Made by a program: the position numbers and the translations under genes
Notes under the pieces: generated by a model
Database searches by the model: none
Told to the model about the DNA's origin: nothing
What the model saw: only the letters and a program-made list of their open reading frames with translations
From: Acinetobacter junii CIP 64.5
GTDB lineage: Bacteria > Pseudomonadota > Gammaproteobacteria > Pseudomonadales > Moraxellaceae
DNA length: 44,377 bases
Direction of reading: 5' to 3'
Assembly (NCBI RefSeq): GCF_000368765.1
Contig: NZ_KB849659.1
Span: forward strand, 115,363 to 159,739
In this document: piece by piece, positions 19,299 to 27,645 of the stretch
Position numbering within the stretch: position 1 is the first letter of the stretch
How the letters are laid out: every line of letters starts with the position of its first letter

Positions 19299-20219
19299 AT
19301 GGGTCTGCTAAGCAAATATCAAAAATGGGTGTTTATCTTACCTCTCATTGCTGTTTTCATTTGGTCATTGAACATTGCGGTGACTCGTTATGTTGCAGAT
19401 TATATTTCACCTGCCAGTATTAGTTTTTATCGGTGGTTTGTCGCTTTTATTATCCTGACGCCATTCATGTTACCCAAAGTTTGGCAACAACGTGCTTTGA
19501 TTCGACCTTTGATTGGACGTTTAGCTGTGTTAAGTGCTTTTGGTATGGTGTTATATCAAGGTCTATCATATACCGCGGCACATTATACGACGGCGACCAA
19601 TATGGGCATCGTCAATGCATTTGTTCCCATTTTTACTATATTTATTTCATATTTGATTTTAAAGGATAAACCTAATCGTTTTGCGATCTTTGGTAGTTTA
19701 TTGTCCTTTGCTGGATTGATCTATGTGATGAGCCAAGGTCAGCTTTCTAGTTTGTTTGCTCAAGGTGGGCATTGGGGAGATGCTGTCATGGTGATTGCTG
19801 TAGGATTCTATGCATTTTATGGGGTGTTTCTCAAAAAATGGCAAGTCCAGTTACCCTTGATGACCAGTCTATATGTACAAATAGGGTTTGCATTGTTATA
19901 TCACGTCCCATTTTTATTATATTTAGGCTTGGATGCGATTGATGCAGAGAATGCCATGAGTGTGCTTTATGCTGGTATGTTTCCATCTTTGATTGCTCCC
20001 TTGTTATGGATGATGGCAGTACAAGCGATTGGCCCAAATCGAACCAGTATTTTTATGAATCTTATGCCTGTATTTACGGCAGTGATAGCCAGTGTTTGGT
20101 TAGCTGAACAATGGACAATTTATCACTCGGTTGGCGGTATAATGATTCTCATAGGGATTATTTTGGCTCAAAAAAAGACAAAAAAAGTTGTTCAATCACA
20201 GTTGGAAACGGCGACTTAG
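19299..20219 (+). CDS. EamA-family (DMT) transporter
   Basis: This 306-residue membrane protein has ten hydrophobic segments in two EamA repeats. The first repeat begins WVFILPLIAVFIWSLNIAVT and holds the characteristic YQGLSYTAAHYTTATNMGIV stretch; the second begins near GDAVMVIAVGFYAFYGVFLK and holds GPNRTSIFMNLMPVFTAVIA. Family members export metabolites or amino acids; the substrate is unknown. The C-terminus is basic and cytoplasmic. It appears to be transcribed alone; no terminator follows immediately, though T-tailed hairpins lie about 320 bases downstream. Confidence 0.88.
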   Translation: MGLLSKYQKWVFILPLIAVFIWSLNIAVTRYVADYISPASISFYRWFVAFIILTPFMLPKVWQQRALIRPLIGRLAVLSAFGMVLYQGLSYTAAHYTTATNMGIVNAFVPIFTIFISYLILKDKPNRFAIFGSLLSFAGLIYVMSQGQLSSLFAQGGHWGDAVMVIAVGFYAFYGVFLKKWQVQLPLMTSLYVQIGFALLYHVPFLLYLGLDAIDAENAMSVLYAGMFPSLIAPLLWMMAVQAIGPNRTSIFMNLMPVFTAVIASVWLAEQWTIYHSVGGIMILIGIILAQKKTKKVVQSQLETAT

Positions 20220-20346
20220 TTGCGCATAAATGAGATGGTTTTGCTTAAAAGAGCAACAAACGAACGTAATTTTTTTATTAACTTTTTATTCTTTCTATAT
20301 GATTTACAAATATATTTTAAAGGAGTGCCTCATTTGTGATTCTGAA

Positions 20347-20387
20347 AAAGATCAATAAAAATAAAAATATATTTTTATTGGATCTTT
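20347..20387. repeat. A/T-rich long inverted repeat after the EamA gene
   Basis: AAAGATCAATAAAAATA on the left pairs with TATTTTTATTGGATCTTT on the right, with one bulged base, giving a stem of about 17 bp. It lies 128 bases after the EamA stop. It may end or stabilise that message; the lack of G/C at the base makes it an atypical terminator. Confidence 0.6.
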
Positions 20388-20421
20388 AAAACTGACAAAA
20401 AAGGTACGCTTTTCACTTTTT

Positions 20422-20450
20422 TTGTTAGATAAATAATATATTTGTATAAG
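20422..20450 (+). promoter_or_regulatory. Candidate promoter inside the EamA-tsaC gap
   Basis: TTGTTA (20422-20427), a 17-base spacer and TATAAG (20445-20450) make a reasonable sigma-70 promoter pointing at the two tandem terminators at 20536-20595, with no reading frame between. Confidence 0.5.
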
Positions 20451-20535
20451 ATGAATGATTGATCCATAATACTCAACACAGCAAGATGATTCGTTTTAGA
20501 ATGAATGAGTTGCTTACCAAATTTGCGAACCCTCT

Positions 20536-20560
20536 GGATGTGATGATACACATCCTTTTT
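20536..20560 (+). terminator. Plus-strand terminator 1
   Basis: GGATGTG (20536-20542), loop ATGATA, CACATCC (20549-20555), then TTTTT. The T-run is only on the plus-strand side, so it does not serve tsaC. Confidence 0.78.
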
Positions 20561-20562
20561 AT

Positions 20563-20595
20563 GCTCAGTTATCCCTATATAACTGAGCTTTTTTT
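20563..20595 (+). terminator. Plus-strand terminator 2
   Basis: GCTCAGTTAT (20563-20572), loop CCCTAT, ATAACTGAGC (20579-20588), then a run of eight T. It is only two bases after the T-run of terminator 1, a tandem arrangement. Confidence 0.88.
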
Positions 20596-20613
20596 TATCT
20601 GCTATTCATGTAA

Positions 20614-21183
20614 TTAAGCGCGAATCACTTCACCTGTTAACGCATTTAGAATACGACTTGGTTCTTGGCTCAAGCCTAATTTACCATCTAGATAATGCAG
20701 AGATGAACCAAAATAATCTTGTGCTTCTTCTAAACTTTTTGCTGGAGTTAAGCCTGCGGGATTTGCGCTTGTCGATACGATAAATCCACCAAATGAATCA
20801 CATAGCTCTACGCACAAAGGATGTGTTGTTACACGAACAGCAACCAAAGGGTGTTGTCCTTTAATCCAAGTCGGGATATGTTGGTCGGCTGGAAGTAGCC
20901 ATGTTGTGGCACGTTCGGTCTCTTGACGATTTGACCAACTGGCAATCACTTGGTTGCGGAGGTTGGATTCTAGGTTCTGTAGTAGATGTTCTACTTGTTC
21001 TAGATGCCCAGCTAATAAAATCACGCCTTTTTCAACTGGACGATGTTTTAACTCAAGAATGTCTTGAAATGCTTGTTGATTAAAAGGATCACAGCCCAAA
21101 CCCCAAACGGCTTCTGTTGGATAGGCGAGGACTTGTCCTTGTTTTAGACAATCAGCGGCTTCGGCAATCGAGTTTGTAATCAT
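20614..21183 (-). CDS. tsaC: Threonylcarbamoyl-AMP synthase (TsaC/YrdC)
   Basis: This 189-residue enzyme makes threonylcarbamoyl-AMP from threonine, bicarbonate and ATP, the first step of the t6A37 modification in tRNAs that read ANN codons. YrdC-fold motifs are LAYPTEAVWGLGCDP (about 19-33), the nucleotide-binding KHRPVEKGVILL (about 46-57) and FIVSTSANPAG. It is the short form without the C-terminal Sua5 domain. It is the third gene of lysM-dprA-tsaC, 37 bases after dprA. Confidence 0.95.
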   Translation of the reverse strand: MITNSIAEAADCLKQGQVLAYPTEAVWGLGCDPFNQQAFQDILELKHRPVEKGVILLAGHLEQVEHLLQNLESNLRNQVIASWSNRQETERATTWLLPADQHIPTWIKGQHPLVAVRVTTHPLCVELCDSFGGFIVSTSANPAGLTPAKSLEEAQDYFGSSLHYLDGKLGLSQEPSRILNALTGEVIRA

Positions 21184-21220
21184 GTCTAGGAGGGTACTAA
21201 CAGAAAAGATTGGCTATAGT

Positions 21221-22348
21221 TTAATGGATTGGACGACAACGTAAATAGCGACCACCTTGTTGTATGCACAAACCTAGTAACTCTAATTCCATTAATTGAG
21301 ATGTGATTTCAGAGATCGGTGCTGGATAGCGTTGGCTGAGTAAATCTAAATCCTGTCCAATCCAATCTAAATTCTGATACAAGCTAATCAAATGTGGTGG
21401 AAGTGTTGAGTGCTGTTCTACAGCATCTTTAGTGTGTTGTTGGGTCTGCCAATGTGTAGGTAATGCTAAATCTTCAATAATCTGTTCAGGATGATCGACC
21501 AAAACAGCCCCTTCACGAATAAGTTGATGACAGCCTTGATGGTATTCACTGTAAATATGACCAGGGATAGCAAATACCATTTTACCTTGATTGGCTGCTT
21601 CATTCGCCGTAATCAAAGATCCACTTTTTAGTGCTGCTTCAACCACTAAGACACCTAAACTTAAGCCACTAACAATCCGATTTCGTCGTGGAAAATGTTG
21701 TTGTAATGGGAGTGTCGTAGGAAGAAACTCTGTGATGATGGCACCTGATTGAGCAATTTGTTGTGCCAATGGTTTATTTTGAGTGGGATAAACGGTATCT
21801 AACCCAGTACCTGTGACAGCGATACTTCGATGATGTGCTAAGCCACCGCGATGAGCAGCTTCATCAATCCCATGTGCAAGACCACTGGTAATATAAAATC
21901 CTTTCTCACTAAGGTAATAAGCAAAATCATAAGCCACTTGGCGACCATGTGGACTAGGTTTGCGGCTCCCCACCAATGCAATTTGCGGTTGCAGTAAAGC
22001 CTGAAGATGACCTTGACCAAATAATATGGGGGGATGATCTGCATAAGGCATGAGTTGTTTGGGATAGTCAATATCGTGTGGCGTCACGATAAAGTCACAG
22101 TGCTTCAAAATCAGTTGAACTATCTGTTCAAATTGTTTTTGACCTTGTGTACTTTGAAATTCTTCTAAGCGTTTTAGATGGTTTGCATGTAAACCGAGTT
22201 GATACCACTCAGAGAATCGGTGGCTTTGTGTTGCTTGTTCACAACTCCCAAAATGTTTCAGAATTTTGTGAAAGCTGGATAGGGAGTGTTGAACCAAATA
22301 CCACACCAACACGGTATGGTAGTGGTGGGGTGATAATTGATTCAACAT
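21221..22348 (-). CDS. dprA: DNA-processing protein DprA
   Basis: This 375-residue protein binds incoming single-stranded DNA during natural transformation and loads RecA. The N-terminal SAM-like part is followed by a Rossmann-fold core: ALVGSRKPSPHGRQVAYDFA, ITSGLAHGIDEAAHRGGL, FPRRNRIVSGLSLGVLVVEA, SGSLITANEAANQGKMVFAIPG and the GCHQLIREGAVLV end. A C-terminal winged helix (about 310-370) completes the long form. It is nine bases downstream of the LysM gene and probably co-transcribed with it and tsaC. Its integrity fits the natural competence common in Acinetobacter. Confidence 0.95.
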   Translation of the reverse strand: MLNQLSPHHYHTVLVWYLVQHSLSSFHKILKHFGSCEQATQSHRFSEWYQLGLHANHLKRLEEFQSTQGQKQFEQIVQLILKHCDFIVTPHDIDYPKQLMPYADHPPILFGQGHLQALLQPQIALVGSRKPSPHGRQVAYDFAYYLSEKGFYITSGLAHGIDEAAHRGGLAHHRSIAVTGTGLDTVYPTQNKPLAQQIAQSGAIITEFLPTTLPLQQHFPRRNRIVSGLSLGVLVVEAALKSGSLITANEAANQGKMVFAIPGHIYSEYHQGCHQLIREGAVLVDHPEQIIEDLALPTHWQTQQHTKDAVEQHSTLPPHLISLYQNLDWIGQDLDLLSQRYPAPISEITSQLMELELLGLCIQQGGRYLRCRPIH

Positions 22349-22357
22349 AGTTTGTTC

Positions 22358-23509
22358 TTAGTCATCCAAGCGTGGTGGTTGGATGTTTGAACCGACCTTG
22401 ATTGGTAGTTCACTTTCTAAAACGTAGGCATAGCTGATACGATCAAAACTCTTGAAGATCATCAAGCTACCCACATATTGTCCAGGTAATTTAACTTTCT
22501 CTTTAGTTTTTGGATCTTGTACGATCTCACCCTCTTGGTAAGTGCTAAAGACTTGACCAATTTCAACGCCATCAGCAGTACCACGATCAACAGTGACAAC
22601 ACCATTTTTAGCGGCTGTACCAATCGATCCAAATACACGAATCACTTTACCGCCATCGCGGACTTGTTTTGCATCGATAGGATAGAACAAGGTTGGCAAC
22701 ATTGCCTCTTGTTCAAGCATCACGCGATCACCACGACGAACTTCGCCGTTATAACTATCAGTCAGTTCAACCGTAGTAATGTCGTTTTCATTGCGCACAG
22801 CAACACCAGATGCGACTTGAAGTAATTCAACACCTAGGTTTTGTTTTTTGCCTTGCTCATCGACCACGATGTAAGGTTCGCCTTCACGGTAAACGCCATA
22901 ACGCTGACCATTTTCTAGACCTTGACCACGGACGTAAACACTTTGTCCTTTGCCTGCAAGCACGCGATTGTCAGCTGTGCCTAAGATATAAGGGGTATTC
23001 GCAATCGCATCCGCTGGTAATACTGAACTACGTTCTAACCATTGTTGAATATGAGCCAATGGAATAACTGGCACACTATTGTTCAATGCTTCGATACGTA
23101 CTTGCGGACGTAAAGTTGTTCCACCACCTGTATAACGACGAATAATACCGTCACAGCCGTCACCTTCATCTTTACCGATTAACGGTTTGCCATTCAAACT
23201 ACAGAGTAGTAAGCGGTCACCTGGATAAATCCAGTGAGGATTCTTAACGTGTTTATTGCTTGCCCAAATTTCTGGCCAGCGCCATGGTTTACTTAAAAAC
23301 TTGCCTGAGATATCCCAAAGGGTATCGCCTTTTTTCACTACATAGACATGTGGTGCTCCAGCTTTAACAGAGGGTGGGCTAACATTAGGGCTTGCTGCAT
23401 GCGTTATATTTACCGTCATGCCTAATCCTGCACAGATGGCAACAGCAATCAGTTGTTTTTTTAACCCCAAGGCATGAAATGAGTGTATGCCGTTTAAAAC
23501 CTTTTTCAT
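22358..23509 (-). CDS. Exported LysM-domain protein
   Basis: This is a 383-residue protein from the second ATG (23509), which has better spacing to AGGA than the ATG two codons earlier. It has a signal peptide (KKQLIAVAICAGLGMTVNITHA), then one LysM domain (VYVVKKGDTLWDISGKFLSK to about residue 105), which binds peptidoglycan. The remaining 270 residues are beta-rich without a catalytic motif I recognise (GQSVYVRGQGLENGQRYGVY, GTAAKNGVVTVDRGTADGVE). It is found next to dprA and opposite def in many gammaproteobacteria, but its exact role is not established. It is probably a periplasmic envelope protein. Confidence 0.9.
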   Translation of the reverse strand: MKKVLNGIHSFHALGLKKQLIAVAICAGLGMTVNITHAASPNVSPPSVKAGAPHVYVVKKGDTLWDISGKFLSKPWRWPEIWASNKHVKNPHWIYPGDRLLLCSLNGKPLIGKDEGDGCDGIIRRYTGGGTTLRPQVRIEALNNSVPVIPLAHIQQWLERSSVLPADAIANTPYILGTADNRVLAGKGQSVYVRGQGLENGQRYGVYREGEPYIVVDEQGKKQNLGVELLQVASGVAVRNENDITTVELTDSYNGEVRRGDRVMLEQEAMLPTLFYPIDAKQVRDGGKVIRVFGSIGTAAKNGVVTVDRGTADGVEIGQVFSTYQEGEIVQDPKTKEKVKLPGQYVGSLMIFKSFDRISYAYVLESELPIKVGSNIQPPRLDD

Positions 23510-23530
23510 TATCATAATTCCTAAAAATTA

Positions 23531-23567
23531 TGTGTGTAGTTGCGCTATAATAACGACTTTACACACA
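23531..23567. promoter_or_regulatory. Inverted repeat around the def/lysM divergent promoter
   Basis: TGTGTGTA (23531-23538) and TACACACA (23560-23567) are exact reverse complements, with a TATAAT (23546-23551) in the loop. The element lies between the LysM gene and def and could be an operator over one or both promoters. Confidence 0.5.
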
Positions 23568-23629
23568 ATTTTTTGATCAAGCATTCCCTTCAGTTGGTTT
23601 TCTGATCAATGGCATAAATGAGGAACAGT

Positions 23630-24160
23630 ATGGCCTTATTACCTATTTTAAGTTTTCCTGATCCCCGTCTTCGTACCATTGCCAAGCCAGTCGAAGAAGT
23701 CACTGATGATATTCGTCAGCTTGCAGCAGATATGTTAGAAACCATGTACGAGGCACCGGGTATAGGTTTAGCGGCAACTCAGGTTGATCATCATATTCAG
23801 CTTATTGTCATGGACCTTTCTGAAGAGAAAAATCAACCGATGGTGTTCATTAACCCCAAAGTCACTCCACTGACTCAAGAGACTCAGCCGTACGAAGAAG
23901 GCTGTCTCTCTGTGCCTCAAATATACGACAAAGTTGAGCGTCCGTCACGTGTAAAAATTGAAGCAATTAACCTTGATGGTCAAGCATTTGAGTTAGAAGC
24001 TGACGAACTTCTCGCAGTTTGTATCCAACATGAAATGGATCACTTAAATGGCAAACTTTTTGTTGATTATTTATCGCCATTAAAACGTCAGCGTGCACGT
24101 GAAAAGGTTGAGAAAGTAGTACGCCAGCGTGAAAAAGAGAAAGTTGCCGTGAAGCGCTAA
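23630..24160 (+). CDS. def: Peptide deformylase
   Basis: This 176-residue metalloenzyme removes the formyl group from the N-terminal Met of new proteins. The ATG at 23630 is chosen because GAGGAAC lies just upstream; an ATG four codons earlier overlaps that RBS. All three motifs are present: [16 protein letters not shown] (metal-ligand Cys) and HEMDHLNG (two His ligands and the catalytic Glu). The basic C-terminus [12 protein letters not shown] is typical. fmt is not in the 3' neighbourhood, unlike the def-fmt pair in E. coli. Confidence 0.96.
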   Translation: MALLPILSFPDPRLRTIAKPVEEVTDDIRQLAADMLETMYEAPGIGLAATQVDHHIQLIVMDLSEEKNQPMVFINPKVTPLTQETQPYEEGCLSVPQIYDKVERPSRVKIEAINLDGQAFELEADELLAVCIQHEMDHLNGKLFVDYLSPLKRQRAREKVEKVVRQREKEKVAVKR

Positions 24161-24181
24161 GCTCATCGTTGGTTTTTCGTG

Positions 24182-24619
24182 ATGCCATTATTGTTTCGCA
24201 GCGGTTTATTATTCGCATTTACCGCAGTCTGTTTGCAGATTGCGGTGTTTTTGCAGCCTCTACTGCCGAAGCAATATCAAATCGCACCAGTCTGTGAAAC
24301 GATTACCAAAGCTTTACTGTTACCTCAGGTACAAGCTGAGCAAAGTCAATCACAGCATCATGCTCATCATCATTCACATCAACTCGAACAAGCACCCGCA
24401 TCTGCATCTTCGCACGATCATCACGATCCCAATCATCAATGTCAGTACTGTACGGTATATGCCAATTTAGTATTGCCGCCTGATGTGGGTGTCAAAGAAA
24501 TTTTAGTTCGTGTTCAAGTACGTTTAGTCGCATTTCAGCAAACATTTCATCATGTTTATTTTGCGCTACAACGACTTTTTCTATTGCCACAAGGGCGAGC
24601 CCCACCTGTTTTCGCATAA
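24182..24619 (+). CDS. His-rich DUF2946-family protein
   Basis: This is a small exported or membrane protein of about 145 residues, read from the ATG at 24182 (a GTG lies one codon before; no clear RBS). An N-terminal hydrophobic segment (FRSGLLFAFTAVCLQIAVFL) is followed by a dense His region (HHAHHHSH, SSHDHHDPNH) and a CxxC (HQCQYC), then a second hydrophobic stretch. The pattern matches DUF2946 proteins, which are often encoded next to copper receptors. The His/Cys content suggests copper binding or handling in the periplasm. It lies 73 bases upstream of the copper receptor gene and is probably co-expressed. Confidence 0.8.
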   Translation: MPLLFRSGLLFAFTAVCLQIAVFLQPLLPKQYQIAPVCETITKALLLPQVQAEQSQSQHHAHHHSHQLEQAPASASSHDHHDPNHQCQYCTVYANLVLPPDVGVKEILVRVQVRLVAFQQTFHHVYFALQRLFLLPQGRAPPVFA

Positions 24620-24634
24620 ATCAAAGCACTTTTT

Positions 24635-24658
24635 CTTAGGGTTTGTATGAACTCTAAG
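24635..24658 (+). promoter_or_regulatory. Leader hairpin upstream of the copper receptor gene
   Basis: CTTAGGGTT (24635-24643) pairs with AACTCTAAG (24650-24658), a 9-bp stem with one G-U pair, followed by CCCGTTTTATTT. It lies between the DUF2946 gene and the receptor and may partly terminate or regulate read-through. Confidence 0.5.
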
Positions 24659-24692
24659 CCCGTTTTATTTATGTTTTAAGAGAAGACATCTC

Positions 24693-26789
24693 ATGGCACA
24701 GCCTAAATTTTTATTACAACCCTTAACGGTTGCGATTCTTGCTGCCTCAAATTCGAGCTTACTTTGGGCAAATTCTGAAGATTTATCGACTCAGCAACGT
24801 GTTGAAGCAAAGCTTGCACCTATTGTTGTGACTGCTCAACAACCGAACCAGAATAATGGTTTAGTCATTGAAGTTGATCCTAAACAACCCATACAACCTG
24901 TACCAGCAACTGATGGTGCTGATTATTTGCAAAGCATCTTAGGCTTTAGCGCCATCAAAAATGGCGGAACGAATGGTGATGTTACATTTAGAGGAATGTT
25001 TGGTTCTCGGATAAAAATGCTGGTGGATGGCAGTGAGAGTTTAGGTGCTTGTCCACAACGAATGGATGCTCCGACTTCATATATTCAGCCTGAAAGTTTT
25101 GACAAAATTACGGTAGTGAAAGGTCCACAAACTGTTCAATACGCAACGCCTGGCTCTGCAGCAACGGTGATTTTTGAGCGCCAACCAGAGAACTTGAGCA
25201 AAGATCAGCCTTATCGTGGACAAGCGAGCGTCTTGATTGGTTCATATGGGAGACTCGATCATAATGTAGAGGCTGCGATTGGGGATGAGAGCAAATATGC
25301 GCGATTAAATGCTAATCGTTCTGTCTCAAATGATTATCAAGATGGTGATGGTCAGACGGTTCATTCAAATTGGGAGCGCTGGAATGCCGATCTTGCCTTA
25401 GGCTGGAAGCCTTCAGAAGATTCTTGGCTAGAGTTTCGTGCGGGTAAAGCAGATGGCGAAGCGGCATATGCAGGTCGTACTATGGATGGTTCGCAATTTA
25501 AACGCGAAAGTTTAGCTTTGCATGCGGAACAAAAGAATATCAGTGAGGTGATTAAGAAGCTTCAAGCACAGATTGATTACAGTTATAACTATCATGTGAT
25601 GGATAATTTTAGTCTACGCACACCTCCGATGACCACGATGAAAATGCACGGTATGGAGATGACTGTACCGAACAAAATGTCGATGCGTGTTGATCGTCGT
25701 ACCTTAAATACACGTCTAGCAGTAACAACCGATTGGGACAAATTTAGCGTGATTTCGGGTGTAGACACGCAACAGAATAAGCATGGTGGCGATATGGTGA
25801 TGTATGCCATGCCGAAGATGAACATGCCTTATGCGGAAGACTTGAAGTTTCAATCTTATGGTGCATTTAGTGAGTGGACTTATGCGATTGATCAAGATCA
25901 AAAAGTTGTAGCAGGAGCGCGTGTCGATCAAGTCAAAATAGACAATCTGCAAAATGCTAAAAATCGTAAAGATACTGTACCAAGTGGTTTTGTGCGCTTG
26001 GAAAAGAGTCTTCCAGGACATGGTTTAAAGACTTATCTAGGTTTGGGATATGTGGAACGCACACCTGACTTTTGGGAGTTGTATAGCACCACGACAGATC
26101 ATGGTGTAGGTTCCACAGATATGATGGGTAAAACCACATATAAAATGGTGGATAATCTAGACAATCTGAACAATGAACGCACAGCACAATTGGATCTCGG
26201 TTTGCAAGCAGAGCATGGTGCATGGAGTACTTGGGCATCAGTTTATGCTGGATTAATCAAAGATTTCATCCTACTTGAATACAATACACCAGATAAAAGA
26301 AAACCACTTGCGCGTAATGTTGATGCCACAATTGCTGGGGCAGAGGCTGGGGTAGGTTATCAATTTAATGATCATTTCCAAGCAGATATTTCAGCAATGT
26401 ATGCGTGGGGTGAAAATAGGTCAGATGATCGTGCTTTGCCACAGATAGCACCTTTTGAAGCGCGTATGAATCTTCGTTATGTGGATGAAAAATATAGTCT
26501 AGGATTGCTATGGCGTGCCGTTGCAAAACAGGACCGTATCAGTCTCAATGAAGGGAATGTGGTTGGTTATGATATGAATGAAAGTAAAGCGTTTAATACC
26601 TTGGCGATCAATGGAACATATCAATTGACCGATACTGTCGATGTTTCGGTAGGCGTTGATAATCTTTTAGATAAGGTTTACACCGAGCATTTAAATAAAG
26701 CAGGCGCTTCGATGTTTGGTTATGCAGCCAATGAGCAATTCAATAATATTGGACGTAATTATTGGATGCGTATGAGTATGAAGTTCTAA
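24693..26789 (+). CDS. oprC: TonB-dependent copper receptor (OprC/NosA type)
   Basis: This 698-residue outer-membrane receptor takes up copper using TonB energy. It has a signal peptide (about 1-26), a TonB box region (APIVVTAQ, 42-49), a plug domain (about 75-170), then a 22-strand barrel ending in the aromatic terminal MRMSMKF. C120-x3-M124 (CPQRM) matches the CxxxM copper site described for OprC; HVM (301-303) and HGM (319-321) are candidate HxM partners. Met- and His-rich loops (MTTMKMHGMEMT, 313-324; MVMYAMPKMNMP further on) also suit copper. It follows a His-rich DUF2946 gene. Confidence 0.93.
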   Translation: MAQPKFLLQPLTVAILAASNSSLLWANSEDLSTQQRVEAKLAPIVVTAQQPNQNNGLVIEVDPKQPIQPVPATDGADYLQSILGFSAIKNGGTNGDVTFRGMFGSRIKMLVDGSESLGACPQRMDAPTSYIQPESFDKITVVKGPQTVQYATPGSAATVIFERQPENLSKDQPYRGQASVLIGSYGRLDHNVEAAIGDESKYARLNANRSVSNDYQDGDGQTVHSNWERWNADLALGWKPSEDSWLEFRAGKADGEAAYAGRTMDGSQFKRESLALHAEQKNISEVIKKLQAQIDYSYNYHVMDNFSLRTPPMTTMKMHGMEMTVPNKMSMRVDRRTLNTRLAVTTDWDKFSVISGVDTQQNKHGGDMVMYAMPKMNMPYAEDLKFQSYGAFSEWTYAIDQDQKVVAGARVDQVKIDNLQNAKNRKDTVPSGFVRLEKSLPGHGLKTYLGLGYVERTPDFWELYSTTTDHGVGSTDMMGKTTYKMVDNLDNLNNERTAQLDLGLQAEHGAWSTWASVYAGLIKDFILLEYNTPDKRKPLARNVDATIAGAEAGVGYQFNDHFQADISAMYAWGENRSDDRALPQIAPFEARMNLRYVDEKYSLGLLWRAVAKQDRISLNEGNVVGYDMNESKAFNTLAINGTYQLTDTVDVSVGVDNLLDKVYTEHLNKAGASMFGYAANEQFNNIGRNYWMRMSMKF

Positions 26790-26798
26790 GGAATAAAA

Positions 26799-26825
26799 AA
26801 ACAAGGTGGGAATTCCACCTTGTTT
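26799..26825. terminator. Bidirectional terminator between receptor and unknown gene
   Basis: AAACAAGGTGG (26799-26809) and CCACCTTGTTT (26815-26825) form a symmetrical stem with T-runs on both strands, placed between convergent genes and able to end both transcripts. Confidence 0.92.
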
Positions 26826-26835
26826 TATTTTGTAA

Positions 26836-27597
26836 TTAAGCCAAGCAATCTTGTTTTGGCATCAAACTATCGCAATACAAAGGATTTAAAGCACACTGTA
26901 GGTCATCAATTTGTTCTTGGGTCACATAGCCTTTAGCTTTGAGATATTCTGCAACGCGATCATCTCTTAAACTTAAGAATGCTGCATCGTAAACCCCTAA
27001 ATCTACAAATAAAGCAGCAGTTTCTAAGCTATTAAAATGATCTAAAAATACGTCATTTTCATACATCAGGAATACATGGTCTAAGTCTGCATTCGCATCG
27101 ACTTTGAGTCGTTGTGCAAGCTCTAAAGGACGTGTTTTGATAAACAGTAAATCGGTCAATTCATCAAATTGTGATTTATCGAGTTGATGTGTGCCTGTTT
27201 TAACGTGCCCTAACCATGCTTTAAAGACGAGAACTGCACCTCCACGAAGTAGCATGCTCCACATTTGATGGCGTGTATCGTGATCTAAATGTGCAGATTC
27301 ATTTTCCAAGGCTTTAACTAGATTCTCTTCTTGCTGAGCTAATTTATCAAAAAGCCCTAAACCTTGTGGATGATATGCAGCTGGTGCAAAAACATCAAAA
27401 TTCAGTTCGTGAAACACTTTTAGCGCTAGAGGAACAGCAGCTTGATACAGTGTGTTTAATGCACGAGTGTGTAATTCACTGAGCTTGCTTTGTTCGAAAA
27501 TTTGTTGCCAGTCAAGTTCTGGAAGTAGCGCATTCGCACTATATTGGCGATAAAATTGTAATGCGGTATGCTCTGAAGTGGCTGTATTGCTATTCAT
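26836..27597 (-). CDS. Unrecognised mostly helical protein, 253 residues
   Basis: The start at 27597 has AAGGACA upstream. I do not recognise a family. The protein appears to be soluble and largely alpha-helical, with no signal peptide or membrane segment. His and acidic residues are scattered (ESAHLDHDTRHQMW around residues 98-111), and three Cys are near the C-terminus (LQCALNPLYCDSLMPKQDCL), which could bind metal. It converges on the copper receptor gene and shares its terminator, but there is no evidence of co-regulation. A 297-base gap lies after its start on the other side. Confidence 0.75.
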   Translation of the reverse strand: MNSNTATSEHTALQFYRQYSANALLPELDWQQIFEQSKLSELHTRALNTLYQAAVPLALKVFHELNFDVFAPAAYHPQGLGLFDKLAQQEENLVKALENESAHLDHDTRHQMWSMLLRGGAVLVFKAWLGHVKTGTHQLDKSQFDELTDLLFIKTRPLELAQRLKVDANADLDHVFLMYENDVFLDHFNSLETAALFVDLGVYDAAFLSLRDDRVAEYLKAKGYVTQEQIDDLQCALNPLYCDSLMPKQDCLA

Positions 27598-27645
27598 GAT
27601 CAATGTCCTTTTTGGCGAGAGTAAGAAACCAAAGGATTGATGCAT

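Larger units (their letters stand above)
20457..20595 (+). ncRNA. Candidate small RNA, about 100-140 nt
   Basis: The transcript predicted from the promoter at 20422-20450 would start near 20457 and end at one of two hairpins with T-tails. It holds an internal stem (AGCAA at 20480-20484 with TTGCT at 20510-20514, and ATTC with GAAT inside) and an unstructured A/C-rich 5' part. No reading frame of note is present, and tsaC runs in the opposite direction. I do not match it to a known RNA family. It could instead be the 3' end of the EamA message. Confidence 0.45.
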
